In this document: positions 30,351 to 43,900 of the stretch, piece by piece | How positions within the stretch are numbered: position 1 is the stretch's first letter | How the letters are laid out: each line of letters begins with the position of its first letter | The notes under the pieces: model-generated | Told to the model about the DNA's origin: nothing | Seen by the model: the letters and a program-made list of their open reading frames with translations, nothing else | The model's database searches: none | Made by a program: the position numbers and the translations under genes | Assembly (NCBI GenBank): GCA_013076295.1 | Contig: RQOL01000828.1 | Coordinates: 4,957,219 to 5,021,218, forward strand | Origin: Sanderia malayensis | Taxonomy: Eukaryota; Cnidaria; Scyphozoa; Semaeostomeae; Pelagiidae | Direction: 5' to 3' | DNA length: 64,000 nucleotides

Positions 30351-33300
30351 ATGAAGGTAATGAAGTCATAACATTTAATTCAAATTCCGTCTTAATATAG
30401 TTGAGGAGCGAAAGTGGTGAAACTTGTTGAATACAGCTGGTTTGAAATATTTCTGTTTCTTTTAGATTTTGTTGACACAGTTTCCATTGTTGCTCTTCTT
30501 GCTGTTCAACTGCTGCAAGACGAATGAGGCCCAAAGGAGAAGGGGTTAGTCAATTGCTTCACTTGTTGTCAATATTTTTATACTTTTTATAATAATATAT
30601 AAATACATATGTCATGTCAATGATGATATATTATATTATTTATTTCATAAGAAGCCATAAATAAGAAAGCAAACTTGTGTAGCATATTCATTTTGCAACT
30701 AAAAAAAATGTCAAATATCTTGCTGTGCATCATTATTTTGGTCGCACCATATTTCCTGTTTTGGTCTTTTGTCACCCTGTATGGGCGGAGGACTTATCCA
30801 ATTAACATTCATGCAAGTGTCATTCAAGAATTTCCTTGTTGTCTATAGTGGCCCATTGTTGCTACTATGATTTCTTTGGCGTTGCAATAAGCTCCCTCCA
30901 TCAAATAAACGCTAAAATAATAAGCGCCCGGGGGTGCCTAATCAGTCATTTTATAGATGAAAAGCTCAAAGGATGCAGTTGTCGAAAAGACCGCTTTAAT
31001 TTCTGAGGAGGGCACCTATTTTCTATAATTACCTTACCTGTAAAAATAATGATTTTTACAACCTCTTTCTTTTTCATTACAAGGCCGTTGCAAGTCAGCA
31101 GTATACGCCATACCGAGGCCGTCAAATGGCAAAGTGTTGGCCTGTTGTCGTTTCAAAAAAGTCAAATTCGTTTGCAACCCCGGCTACAAGTTGACTGGAG
31201 GAGATGAGATAATTAAATGCAGGAAGGGTCGAATTTACGGGACGTTTCCAAAGTGCACACGTAAGTTGTTCAGATATATCTAAGGGCCTGTTCATATGAG
31301 CCCGCTTGCCGGGCCAGCTCACTAAGCGAGATCTCACCCACTCCCCATTTCCTATACAAAATTTGTTTTCTGTTCATATGAGAAAGCGGGCTGGCCCGCT
31401 AGGCGAGATCTCACTGGAGCACTGCCGGGATCCCGCCTAGCGGGATGAAATTTTTCCCATATGAACACTCCATCCCGCTTGCCGGGCCAGAAACGTGCCA
31501 ACTGCGCATGCACAACCATTGTTTTCATTGTCAATTTCTCAAGTGACAAATATCATGTTACAGTTTCTATCCCGGCAGGCGGGACGGAAGTTTCTCATAT
31601 GAACAGAATTTACATCTGTCTCGCTAAGTGAGCTGGCCCGGCAAGCGGGCTCATATGAACAGGCCCTAACAATATTTATTTTTGTTACTTACCGTAAAAA
31701 GCCACACATAAGAAACAACAGATTCTGAGCTTGCAGCGTGCCATTTCTGGTCAAGACAATAGAAGGAACAATAGCTTATTGTTCTTTAACAATAAGCTGG
31801 ATGCAAAATTTTTAAGCTTGGATAGTGACTTCATATTACATAGGTTTTTTGGGTCAAATTGGGAGTTTAAGAAACCATTGCTAATGGTATATTCTATCCC
31901 GCTCTCATTTCCAATAAAATTATATCACGAATGCTTCGACTTAATCCAATTCAACTTAATTGCAGTTGCGCAGAAGCAGAACTGTGGACTGGCAGGTTTC
32001 AATCCTCTCCGGGGACGCATTGTTGGCGGGAAAAATTCCAAACCAGGTGATTGGCCATGGATGACAGCGATTTATCGCGACGGTACGTACTCTATGTATG
32101 CCTACATGATTTTTCACATGACATCATTTACATTTACGTTCAACCAGGTTCAATGACATATTTTTGCGTGTTCACAGATAACTTCTTGTGCGGAGGAGCG
32201 TTGATTACTGCGTCGCATGTGTTAACCGCTGCGCATTGCTTCCATTCCTATTTTGGATTAGTCGACACACCTCAAAGGTAAGCCTACAGTCTAAATAAGG
32301 GTATTTCGACATGTAGCAAACATCCAATAGCCAAACACTTAACCATGTAACCTTCCGCTGACTGTGATAAAGATACAGAGCGAGCCACACACACACGAGC
32401 ATCAGACATCTACAAAATTCATGCTCTTGTTTTGCAAAAATCAAGAGTCGTTTATAAAAACGATAGATTAAAGTAGTGTTTCCAGCACCAGGGTTCATCT
32501 TGTGATTCTGTTGTTTAGAACAGTTGTTTGGGAAAATTGCTTTGTGAATGTGAGGAGATTCAACATCATCATCATCATCATAGTCTTTAGATCGTCATCG
32601 ATCTCCAATGACACTATAAACAAAACATTTCCAATGTTCACGATTTAGACACAGTTCAATCAGTTCCTTCCACGTCATTTCAGTAACTTTCTCGATTCCG
32701 TCAATCCTCCAATAACATCAGTTTGTTTTAATTCTTTGAATTCAGGTACAAAATCTGGCTGGGAAGAACTAAATTAAACAAAGATGAAGATGAACGGAAA
32801 CAGCTTGCTGTGGCCGAAAAAATCTTTGTTCACAACCATTTCTCCATGTCTACGTTTCGCAATGACATCGCAATCATCAAGCTGCAGGCACCGGTGAAAT
32901 TCACGGAGTATGTGAAACCGTTGTGCTTGCCATTTGACGGCGACGTTAGCAAGCGTAAATCCAAGTTGGCCTACGTTGCCGGTTGGGGAAACACGAGGAA
33001 GCAATCGGCCCAAGGCGGGAGGAGAGACACGTCACCAACGAAATCGCTCAAGTACACAATGCTACCAATAGCCGAGGAGCGAAAATGTCGAGAAAGTGCG
33101 CCGAAAAACGACCCCTACGATGCGCAGACAATGCTCTGCGCAGGATATGGAAGAGGCAAGAAAGACGCGTGCTATGGTGACAGCGGAGGCCCGCTTGTTG
33201 TTTACGATGCAGTTCGTACTGCTAATAATGCAAGGTTTTATAAGTGGAGCGTGGTTGGGATTGTAAGCTGGGGTGAGGGTTGTGCGCAAGAGAAAAAATA

Positions 33301-33361
33301 CGGCTATTACACACATGTATTTAGATTCAAAGAATGGATTAATAATATCATTGAAAATTGA
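30351..33361 (+). CDS. Secreted CCP (sushi) domain trypsin-like serine protease
   Basis: Exons: 30351-30356, 30466-30544, 31084-31260, 31966-32082, 32178-32277, 32746-33361, giving 364 aa. A 2-codon first exon and exon 2 together encode a signal peptide (MKILLTQFPLLLFLLF). Exon 3 is one complete CCP module with conserved Cys, an NG pair and CNPGYKLTG. The protease domain follows RGRIVGGK, so activation cleavage is predicted after Arg105. The catalytic triad is His146 (TAAHC), Asp200 (NDIAIIKL) and Ser306 (GDSGGP). Asp300, six before the serine, predicts cleavage after Lys/Arg. The architecture resembles complement or clotting-type proteases such as MASP or horseshoe-crab factor C, but with one CCP only. 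The substrate is unknown, and the tiny first exon is the least certain part. Confidence 0.9.
30880..30945. repeat. Family C-like motif fragment
   Basis: Short stretch with aataagctccctcc, aaataaacgc and ataagcgcccggg in protease intron 2, similar to the ends of other family C fragments. No ends defined. Confidence 0.35.
31284..31666. mobile_element. Harbinger-like MITE with long TIRs and TAA duplication
   Basis: A 383-bp element flanked by TAA at 31281-31283 and 31667-31669. TIRs of about 45 bp (gggcctgttcatatgagccc onward) are nearly identical at both ends. Internal copies of the same motif (ttcatatgag, gccgggcca, cccgct) occur in both orientations. A 3-bp TAA duplication and ends in GGG favour a PIF/Harbinger-type non-autonomous element. 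It starts only about 20 bp after the 5' splice site of protease exon 3. Confidence 0.85.
32563..32711 (-). mobile_element. Non-LTR retrotransposon 3' end, antisense in protease intron
   Basis: The minus strand encodes a LINE-like C-terminus (RIDGIEKVTEMTWKEL, then CLNREHWKCFVYSVIGDR and a stop at 32597-32595), followed by a (gat)n tail. Only about 150 bp remain. The family differs from the fragment at 7055 but ends in the same kind of tail. Confidence 0.65.
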
Positions 33362-34911
33362 GGAAAAGACGATATTGAAACGATTTTCATCATGAACCCA
33401 ATTTGATATCCATTTATACTTGAATAACATGAACAATACTTGGAATGAAAACCCAAACTGATTACAGTTTGTAAAACTCATTAAAATTTCTTAGCTTTAC
33501 TTGTTATACCTCCATTTAGTATGCGAATACTGTTATACTTAGTGTTCCTCCAATATAAGCAGTTTTATTGATTTGTTAGTAAATTCCATTGACTGAATCA
33601 AAAGAGTTGTTACAAGGCTGTTTTTAATTATAATCGAATTTTCATCAATGAACCTTTTCTGTCTTTAACGTCAATATAAGTAAAAATGACGACGCTTTGG
33701 AACATCTATTACAATTTAACAATTATAAAGATATTAAACGGAAATAACATTTAAAAGTTCAAAAATTTAAAGATAATAGAAATTTAATGATATTAGAACT
33801 GATCTTTACCAACTCCTAAAGCACGCACAAATAAATTATGAAGTCTGATTTTATAGCTACCATAAAAACATAGTGCCTTGGTAGTATCTTAAAAGTATAA
33901 AGTCGCTTATATAATATATAATAATATCTGCAGTCTTTCAATGTTTCTATGCGGTCATTTCCAACTGAATCATATCAAACAATTTCGTAACACAAGTTTT
34001 TTCCAAGAACCATTGACAAATAATCTTCTTTATTAATCATCGAAATAATATCTTGAAAATTGCATCCTCGTATCATAATTTCATACTATGATTTCATCAA
34101 TATTATTACTTTCATCCTTATTTGCCATTATTTTGTACAATTATGTTTATAGCAATATTTGTTTATGTTTCCTGGAGAAATCTGTTCTCCAACCAGTAGG
34201 TAGATCATCACAATCAGAACCTTTCTCTATAATAGTTTCACAATTTTGCAAATTCGATATTTCAGCATATTCAGCATGGATGCCATCTTCATCACCTTGA
34301 TAACACCCCACCCTTGCATAACGTTTTTCACTCTTTCGGTTGATCATAAACAATAAAAATAAAAACACTCACCTCGACTTTCTCAACCAATAGTCAAATA
34401 AATCGAGAACCACGCCGAAATTTTGCCCGAAAACTCCATGAAGCAGGCTTGGTGTTAAGCATCAGAATTCAAAAATTCTTCATCATTTTGTAGTTATTTC
34501 CAGATATATCGAGAGAATCGCTTTGCCATCATTTATAAGCTGCACACTCGAGATAACCCAATCCAAACATCCAGGTTCGAGGACACTTCACTCTTCACAC
34601 AATCAACCGCAATATCCAGAACAGAGCTACAAACGAACACCAAAACCAGCCATTATGGTTAACTGTCCTTGTTGTTGATTCTGCCATCAGTTGGCTGGTA
34701 TGGTCAACAAAACCAAAAGCACTACAGTGGTTCCAGCATTGTGCATAAGACAAGAATCGAAATCACACGGTGCATAGGCAAATCCAGAGCACGGTGTCAT
34801 TTCGACACTTGTTCTTGCACTCAAAGGCAAGAGAACACAACTGCATCTGCATCAACAACAACAACTAAGTAATAAACGCAACAAAATTCACTCCAAACTT
34901 GCGGTGTTAAA
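33362..34911. other. Protease to TRAF intergenic region
   Basis: Lies between two convergent genes. It is AT-rich, with no recognisable coding sequence or repeat element. It presumably holds the 3' UTRs of both neighbours. Confidence 0.4.
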
Positions 34912-37900
34912 TCAGGGATGAAGTCCGGTAAGATCAACATCGGCTTTAATGTACAGCGTGTCGTCACGTATATACGCGTGTGTATCGAGCAAACTGATTG
35001 GCATGAATAGCGGGCAGCCCGATGCAATGTTCATCGGGTTCTTTGGCTTTTGAAAGGACGAGCTAGACGGATCAGGTCGGAAGGAGTCGGACACGTCCTT
35101 GACACGATCCTGATCCACAATGGTCATGACGACTTTTTGCTTGAAAGGCCATGGTAGAAGTGCGTCGTAACGACCTTTGCACACGACAAAAAACAGACTG
35201 ATATGCGTGCCTTTGCCGATACCGTCTCCGTTCAGGTAAACACGGAGGCGCATTTTGTAGCCGTATTTGCTCGTGTAAAAATACGGGCTGTAGATGGAGA
35301 CGTTCTTGCCGACGATGGAGTCATGGCGTTGCTTCATGAAGCTACTCAGCGGCCATATTAGTGTGCCGCTGTAACTGGCGTCTTCGAGGAAACCCAGCCG
35401 CTCGGTCTGCTCCACCAGATTGACGTCCTTCATCTGCTGCGACAGCTCGAGGCTGTTGATGCGAGAGTCAGACTTGCGCAACAAATCCCTCACAGCATCT
35501 ACTCGTCGATTTGTGTCATCAACATCCTTGACCATGCCCTGCACTAACTTCTGACAGTCGTCAACTGCCAAACGCAAAGCTGTGACAGTGCTATTCAAAT
35601 CGCTGATAATCACATCGTCCTCTTTTACTTTCTGGGACTGAACGTCAGCTTCACTCCATTTAGTGGCCTTTGATGCTTGCCTCTCAAACTTTGAGGCGGA
35701 CGGAAATTCATCCATGAATGGCGCAGAATCGGATTCCACTTTTGATTTTAAAAGTGGAGTAAAATTTGCGTCAGGAAAATTAGCATAAATTTGACTATCA
35801 GCTGAACCAGCAATATCTTTCACGTCGGAGGAAACTCCACTTTTTTTTAATGCTGTTAATTCTTCTTGAAGCCCAAAAATTTTCTCCTCAAGATCGTACG
35901 TATGATTTAATATATACGTAATATGATTTACACTAGCCTTTTCCATATGATTTCGACGGTCGCTTTTCTTCATTGGCTTTGAACGATAGAAGAATCATTT
36001 GATGAGCAAAGAAATATCAAAAATAGAAATAAATAAATAAAGCCAGCAGACATGCATATAAAGAAAGTGAAAAATACGTGGATAAAATAGACATAACACG
36101 CACAGAAGAACATGTAGAGTTGAGCCATAGGGCGGTTTAAGATAGGGAAAGAGTTACAGTTAGATCAAGCAACAGAAAGACAAAACGGGAACGGAGGCAA
36201 AAAGCAAACAGAATAACATTTAGGTGAGGAGAAAAGGAGGAATTAGAGATATGAAGTTGGTATGGATATGCAAATTGTTCATCTTGTTGTGGTTGTCAGT
36301 TTTTTAATATAGATGTTCTCTTGATTAAAAATAATTATTGTTCCTATTATTGTTTATTAAATCTATTATTGCTGAAATTGCAAAATCCAGCTTTGAAACG
36401 TAAATGTCAATGACAAATATCAAATACAAATGACAACATTCGATTACACATGCTCCAAAAGGGTTGGCTATATTAACTGAACTTCGTGTTGGGTTGAGTA
36501 TGCTAAATCTTCATTAATCCAGACACAGCTTCAAAGACACTGTAAACATTCTCTGTTCCATAAATTCAGATATAGAAAGTGCAAAGCACTTCTTTCTGCT
36601 CTGTCATGCTTATGATACTCTGGCCGCAGTCACGGTAAAAACCTAAATCAAATCTTGAGATCTCATGGCATACCAGATATTTCTGAAAATAAACTTCTCC
36701 AAGTTATATAATTCCGCCATGACAAACTGTCCCTTCTTTGGATACTGAAGTTTTTAAAGTTACATTGAACAAAATTAGATTTTCGGAGCGCTTTCAATGA
36801 TGCAATTTTGCACTTTCCTCGCATGAAAACCGTGATGTCCTGTTTATGTTCTTCGAATTGTAATATCTCGTAAGCGTATATTTATATTTCTAGAAGTCTG
36901 GTTGTATGTTTTATGTAAGGCCACAGGGTTGCTATGTCTTTACATGCTCCCTGTGGTGCGGTATCGTCTTTGTGATTTTGAATGTGTGTGCATGTCCTGT
37001 AGGTTTTTAGTCGAGTTACATGAAAAAAATGAGAGATATGACAGATATTGGGAATTATACAGAAATTATTGCACATATTATGCAAACAGGTATGGCAAAG
37101 AAATAGAGGGAACAGGAAGTGAAACAAACATGTTCAAGGAACACACACACCTTTTTGGCAGCACATCCAATCTTGGTAAAAGGGCACGTGGAAAGTGATT
37201 CATCACACTCACTGTCACGATGACTTTGAAGCTAAATAAAACAAACAAAAGTCATGATTAATAGAAGATAATCAATGCACCCAACATAAATATTTATAAG
37301 TTATACATAAAATATCACTAAATAACTTTCTAAGATAGTAACCTATCCTCACTTAAACCCATTGTTCTACTCTCAAACTGGTTAAGATATGGAGAGTACT
37401 ACGTCGGCTATAGTCTGAAAGCCGATACACTTTTTTTTTTGATAAGCAACTAGACTTTGGTCCAGCCCTGAAAGTTGCTTAAAATTTTGGATATTTTAGC
37501 CCTCAAAGTTGCTTAAAAGTTGCTTAAATTTTTTAAGCAACTTTGTCCCCAGGGTACCACTCCTAAGTTTGGGTCAAAATCATCAACTGTAACGCCTACA
37601 ACAAGAGACAGTAAGTGTAAACATGTTAGTCAAGAACTTCAACAGCACAGTGAACATTCGTGCCCAGTTTTAGCATTTTAAAATAAATGGCGTTTGAATT
37701 CTTAGTTGCTAACAGTAATTCAATTTAGCCCTCGAGTTGCTTAATGTTAGGGCCAATCCAGCCCTAGTTGCTTATTGAGCGGTTGCTTATTAAAAAAAAA
37801 AGTGTAACCAAATATGTACTCGAGAAAATACTCAGGAAGAATACATCCAATTTGCTGCATTGTGCCTGTACTATCCAATACTCAGAAAAAACCCAAAGAA

Positions 37901-40900
37901 TTGAAAGGTAGCGGAATGAGATTAAGAAGGGAGTAGGGGCGTGAAACCCGCTAATGAGTTCAAGGTTCTGAAATCGGAGCCAATCGAAGAGGCACTCGAG
38001 GACGTTTCCGCAGCAAGCAGAGAGCCCGGATTATGATGGTCAGACCTCACCTTACCTGATGTGGTTGACGCTAACTAACTGGCTCTGAGCGGCCGGATCT
38101 GCAGGCCTTCCATTAAGATTGCATCATTACTGGTCTCGTTTCTTGGCCGGTTTTTGTTTTGAACGCACTATGACATCACAGCAACTTCATGCATATTAAA
38201 CCATGTGTAATGCAGGTCTCTCTGTGAGTCTAATCATCCTATGACATCACAGCAACTTCATGCATATTAAACCATGTGTAATCCAGGTCTCTCTGTGAGT
38301 CTAATCATCCTATGACATCACAGCAACTTCATGCATATTAAACCATGTGTAATGCAGGTCTCTCTGTGAGTCTGATCATCCTATGACATCACAGCAACTT
38401 CATGCATATTAAACCATGTGTAATCCAGGCCTCTCTGTGAGTCTAATCATCCTATGACATCACAGCAACTTCATGCATATTAAACCATGTGTAATGCAGG
38501 TCTCTCTGTGAGTCTAATCATCCTATGACATCACAGCAACTTCATGCATATTAAACCATGTGTAATGCAGGTCTTTCTGTGAGTCTGATCATCCTATGAC
38601 ATCACAGCAACTTCATGCATATTAAACCATGTGTAATGCAGGTCTCTCTGTGAGTCTAATAATCCTATGACATCACAGCACCTTCATGCGTATTAAACCA
38701 TGCATAAACCATGCATAATCCAGGTCTCTCTGTGAGTCTAATCATCCTATGACATCACAGCACCTTCATGCATATTAAACCATGCATGATGCAGGTCTCT
38801 CTGTGAGTCTAATAATCCTATGACATCACAGCACCTTCATGCGTATTAAACCATGCATAATCCAGGTCTCTCTGTGAGTCTAATCATCCTATGACATCAC
38901 AGCACCTTCATGCGTATTAAACCATGCATAAACCATGCATAATGCAGGTCTCTCTATGAGTCTAATAATCCTATGACATCACAGCACCTTCATGCGTATT
39001 AAACCATGCATAATCCAGGTCTCTCTGTGAGTCTAATCATACTATGACATCACAGCACCTTCATGCATATTAAACCATGCATAATGCAGGTCTCTCTGTG
39101 AGTCTAATCATACTATGACATCACAGCAACTTCATGCATATTAAACCATGTGTAATGCAGGTCTCTCTGTGAGTCTAATCATCCTATGACATCACAGCAC
39201 CTTCATGCGTATTAAACCATGCATAAACCATGCATAATCCAGGTCTCTCTGTGAGTCTAATCATCCTATGACATCACAGCAACTTCATGCATATTAAACC
39301 ATGTGTAATGCAGGTCTCTCTGTGAGTCTAATCATCCTATGACATCACAGCAACTTCATGCATATTAAACCATGTGTAATGCAGGTCTTTCTGTGAGTCT
39401 GATCATCCTATGACATCACAGCACATTCATGCATATTAAACCATGCATAATGCAGGTCTCTCTGTGAGTCTAATAATCCTATGACATCACAGCACCTTCA
39501 TGCGTATTAAACCATGCATAAACCATGCATAATCCAGGTCTCTCTGTGAGTCTAATCATCCTATGACATCACAGCACCTTCATGCATATTAAACCATGCA
39601 TAATGCAGGTCTCTCTGTGAGTCTAATAATCCTATGACATCACAGCACCTTCATGCATATTAAACCATGCATAAACCATGCATAATCCAGGTCTCTCTGT
39701 GAGTCTAATCATCCTATGACATCACAGCACCTTCATGCATATTAAACCATGCATAATCCAGGTCTCTCTGTGAGTCTAATAATCCTATGACATCACAGCA
39801 CCTTCATGCGTATTAAACCATGCATAATGCAGGTCTCTCTGTGAGTCTAATAATCCTATGACATCACAGCACCTTCATGCGTATTAAACCATGCATAAAC
39901 CATGCATAATCCAGGTCTCTCTGTGAGTCTAATCATCCTATGACATCACAGCACCTTCATGCATATTAAACCATGCATGATGCAGGTCTCTCTGTGAGTC
40001 TAATAATCCTATGACATCACAGCACCTTCATGCGTATTAAACCATGCATAATCCAGGTCTCTCTGTGAGTCTAATCATCCTATGACATCACAGCACCTTC
40101 ATGCGTATTAAACCATGCATAAACCATGCATAATGCAGGTCTCTCTATGAGTCTAATAATCCTATGACATCACAGCACCTTCATGCGTATTAAACCATGC
40201 ATAATCCAGGTCTCTCTGTGAGTCTAATCATACTATGACATCACAGCACCTTCATGCATATTAAACCATGCATAATGCAGGTCTCTCTGTGAGTCTAATC
40301 ATACTATGACATCACAGCAACTTCATGCATATTAAACCATGTGTAATGCAGGTCTCTCTGTGAGTCTAATCATCCTATGACATCACAGCACCTTCATGCG
40401 TATTAAACCATGCATAAACCATGCATAATCCAGGTCTCTCTGTGAGTCTAATCATCCTATGACATCACAGCAACTTCATGCATATTAAACCATGTGTAAT
40501 GCAGGTCTCTCTGTGAGTCTAATCATCCTATGACATCACAGCAACTTCATGCATATTAAACCATGTGTAATGCAGGTCTTTCTGTGAGTCTGATCATCCT
40601 ATGACATCACAGCACATTCATGCATATTAAACCATGCATAATGCAGGTCTCTCTGTGAGTCTAATAATCCTATGACATCACAGCACCTTCATGCGTATTA
40701 AACCATGCATAAACCATGCATAATCCAGGTCTCTCTGTGAGTCTAATAATCCTATGACATCACAGCACCTTCATGCATATTAAACCATGCATAAACCATG
40801 CATAATCCAGGTCTCTCTGTGAGTCTAATCATCCTATGACATCACAGCACCTTCATGCATATTAAACCATGCATAATCCAGGTCTCTCTGTGAGTCTAAT

Positions 40901-43900
40901 AATCCTATGACATCACAGCACCTTCATGCGTATTAAACCATGCATAATGCAGGTCTCTCTGTGAGTCTAATAATCCTATGACATCACAGCACCTTCATGC
41001 GTATTAAACCATGCATAAACCATGCATAATCCAGGTCTCTCTGTGAGTCTAATCATCCTATGACATCACAGCACCTTCATGCGTATTAAACCATGCATAA
41101 ACCATGCATAATGCAGGTCTCTCTATGAGTCTAATAATCCTATGACATCACAGCACCTTCATGCGTATTAAACCATGCATAATCCAGGTCTCTCTGTGAG
41201 TCTAATCATACTATGACATCACAGCACCTTCATGCATATTAAACCATGCATAATGCAGGTCTCTCTGTGAGTCTAATCATACTATGACATCACAGCACCT
41301 TCATGCGTATTAAACCATGTGTAATGCAGGTCTCTCTGTGAGTCTAATCATTCTATGACATCACAGCACCACCATTCTTGCTCATTCGAAACTTTTTAAG
41401 CCCAAAGTTAGGAAATGTACAATTGAGATTGAAAAATGCCCTGTGGCAAACAACTGTATTCGCGTTTTCGAAGCAATTGGGAAAGATACAAATGCCCGAA
41501 CAATTGTTGGTAACTTCGTTTTGCCTATTTGTTATCAAATCAACGGTAAAAGTATAGCAGCAAAATGCTGAAATGTCAACTGGTCATCCATTACTATGGA
41601 AGAACCTATTTTGTGCAATTAAACAGCAATTTTAACAGAGGTGAACCCGAACGGAGACAATACAATGGCAATGGTATAGGCTAATCGTTCAGAGATATCA
41701 AATTTTGTATCAAATTCTTGGGCAACAGGACAAATCGAAAGGATAGCATAGGGCCGAAATAAAGCGTGCCAAGGAAAAAGCTTCGCGCGATAGGCGAGGA
41801 ACCCCCTTAAAATTAAACATATATGTAAACATAGACATAAGAGAAAACTTTTCTCTTATGAAAAGTTTTCTCTTATGTCTATGATGTAAAGGGTAGCCCA
41901 GTGTCAAAAATGTATACTAGAGCAAATAGAGGGAAGCACATGTGAGGTGGGTAGCTACGCAAAAAAACAGGGGTAGAAGTAAAATAAAAACAAACTACAA
42001 CGTGGCCGGGGAGCAGAGCACCGCGCAAAAAGAGGCTACGTACAAATGTGAAAGTAGGGGCAGGCAAAACATCAAAATGCCAGAACTGTGGCGAAGTGGA
42101 CGGTGGGTATTTACCCGTGGGGACACAAAATAACGGTTAACACGGTAAAACGCAAACATTAAGTGTGGGATTGGCGGAATAGGAAATGGGGTAGCAAACA
42201 GAGATGGTATGTACCGTACATTAACTAAACGGACAGGAAGTAACCGACAACACACGCTAATTAATACAATCCCAAACTTAATAACGGGATGAAAATGTCG
42301 AAAAACAAACTCAAGGTCCCTCCCTGCACTGGAGGGCCAACTCTTGGGGCCACGTCGGGCCTGGGATCGGTTTGAACTTCTGATCTGACAGGATGTACCA
42401 TAGCTTCAATTGCACCAGCATTTGACGGCGACTGGAGGCTGGAGCCTCGGCAACATTATCGGTAGAAGCCATTCTGGATGGAAATCAAGGCTAGGGCAGC
42501 GACGGCGAGAGATTACCGAAGAAAAATTTCGGTATATTCACGCTTGAAGCTAGTGAAGACTGAAAAGGGGTACTGAAATCTGTCCGACTGTTATATAGCC
42601 ACGCGTGGGTATGTCGGGTCCAGGGCTATTGCGTACAGTGCCCACAGGGGCACAGGAGTAGTGAAATAGTTTTAGTTCTCGTTTGAACGAATGTACCTTT
42701 AGTGAGAATAGTGAGCTAGAGGTGGGTATGAGCCTATTGACTCGCTCCTACACTTCATGAAACGGACTGAGAAACAAAATGCTTCATATTTATTCTTGAG
42801 CTCAACAGAAGGAGAACGTCATTGGTGTTTGCAGACAACATGGCCACGGGTTCATATCACAACACAATAATGTACTTAGCTGAAGAGCTTTCTATTGAAA
42901 TCCAAAACACAACATAATAATAGAATCCTATTGACATAAATACCTGGGCTCTTACGACATCTTTACCACATTGATTACATTTAATTTTCACTCCGGGGCA
43001 ATCTGTTTGTTGATGTTTCTAAAACAACCGAAATGATAATCAAACATAAGAACAATAAAAACAGTCGAAATAATATGTAAACAAGAAAATTATCTAGCTT
43101 GCAAACATGCACGCTTTTTTTAAAGAAACTGTTTATAAGGAACCTGCATGTAGAAGGTCAAAAAACTTACTACTAAAGGCCAAATCAATAAGGAACTTTT
43201 TAATTTTGAATATATTTATATTTCCGCACAATTTACAATTAGGAAGCCGGTTCCATTGATTTTCAGTACTTTTACATTTATATGAAGCTTCTTCATGTTT
43301 TAACTTCATGTTGCTTTATCTTTTCACAATTTTATAGGAAAACGTTGAATTTGAAATGCTTTTCTTGCGTCTGTACTAATTATGTCCACTAAATGGGAAC
43401 TTAAAATTAAGGACTATTAAGGAACTTTTAGAACTGCAAAGTGGTCAAAAGAGGTAAGGAACTTAAAGAGCTAGGCCCTGACCTGAGCTAGGTTCCTTAT
43501 AAAAAAAAGCGTGTATGAATACTATGTACAAAAGTTGCTGACCGGGGGTGGCATGCTAAAATGCATTTTAATCTCAACTGTACACGCAGCCAAGGCATTG
43601 TTTGGTACAAGCGAGACTTGCTTGCAGCAGAAACAAATAATTGTCACCGACCTTGATTAAATTCTGTGTAACTAAAGCACCGCAAGTTTTGCAAGTGACG
43701 CTTTTGAATTTGCATTCGGTTTCCAAGTGTTTTTTTAAATCGCGTCGTCTACAGATCACACCACAATCCGCATTGGGGCATGGAACCTTTTGGTAAAGAC
43801 AGCCTTTCAAATGCTCCTAAAACGCAAAATTAAAACATCGGACAATGATCGACTTGAATTTGAATGCATCTTCATTCCTTGGTAGTATCATTATTACCTA

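Noticed and set aside
31731..32156. 141-codon frame covering protease exon 4 and its surroundings
   Set aside because: Only the part at 31966-32082 is coding. The rest reads through an acceptor and a donor into intron sequence.
38169..41370. CRISPR-like regular array
   Set aside because: Units are contiguous variants with no unique spacers, there are no cas genes, and the setting is a eukaryotic intron.
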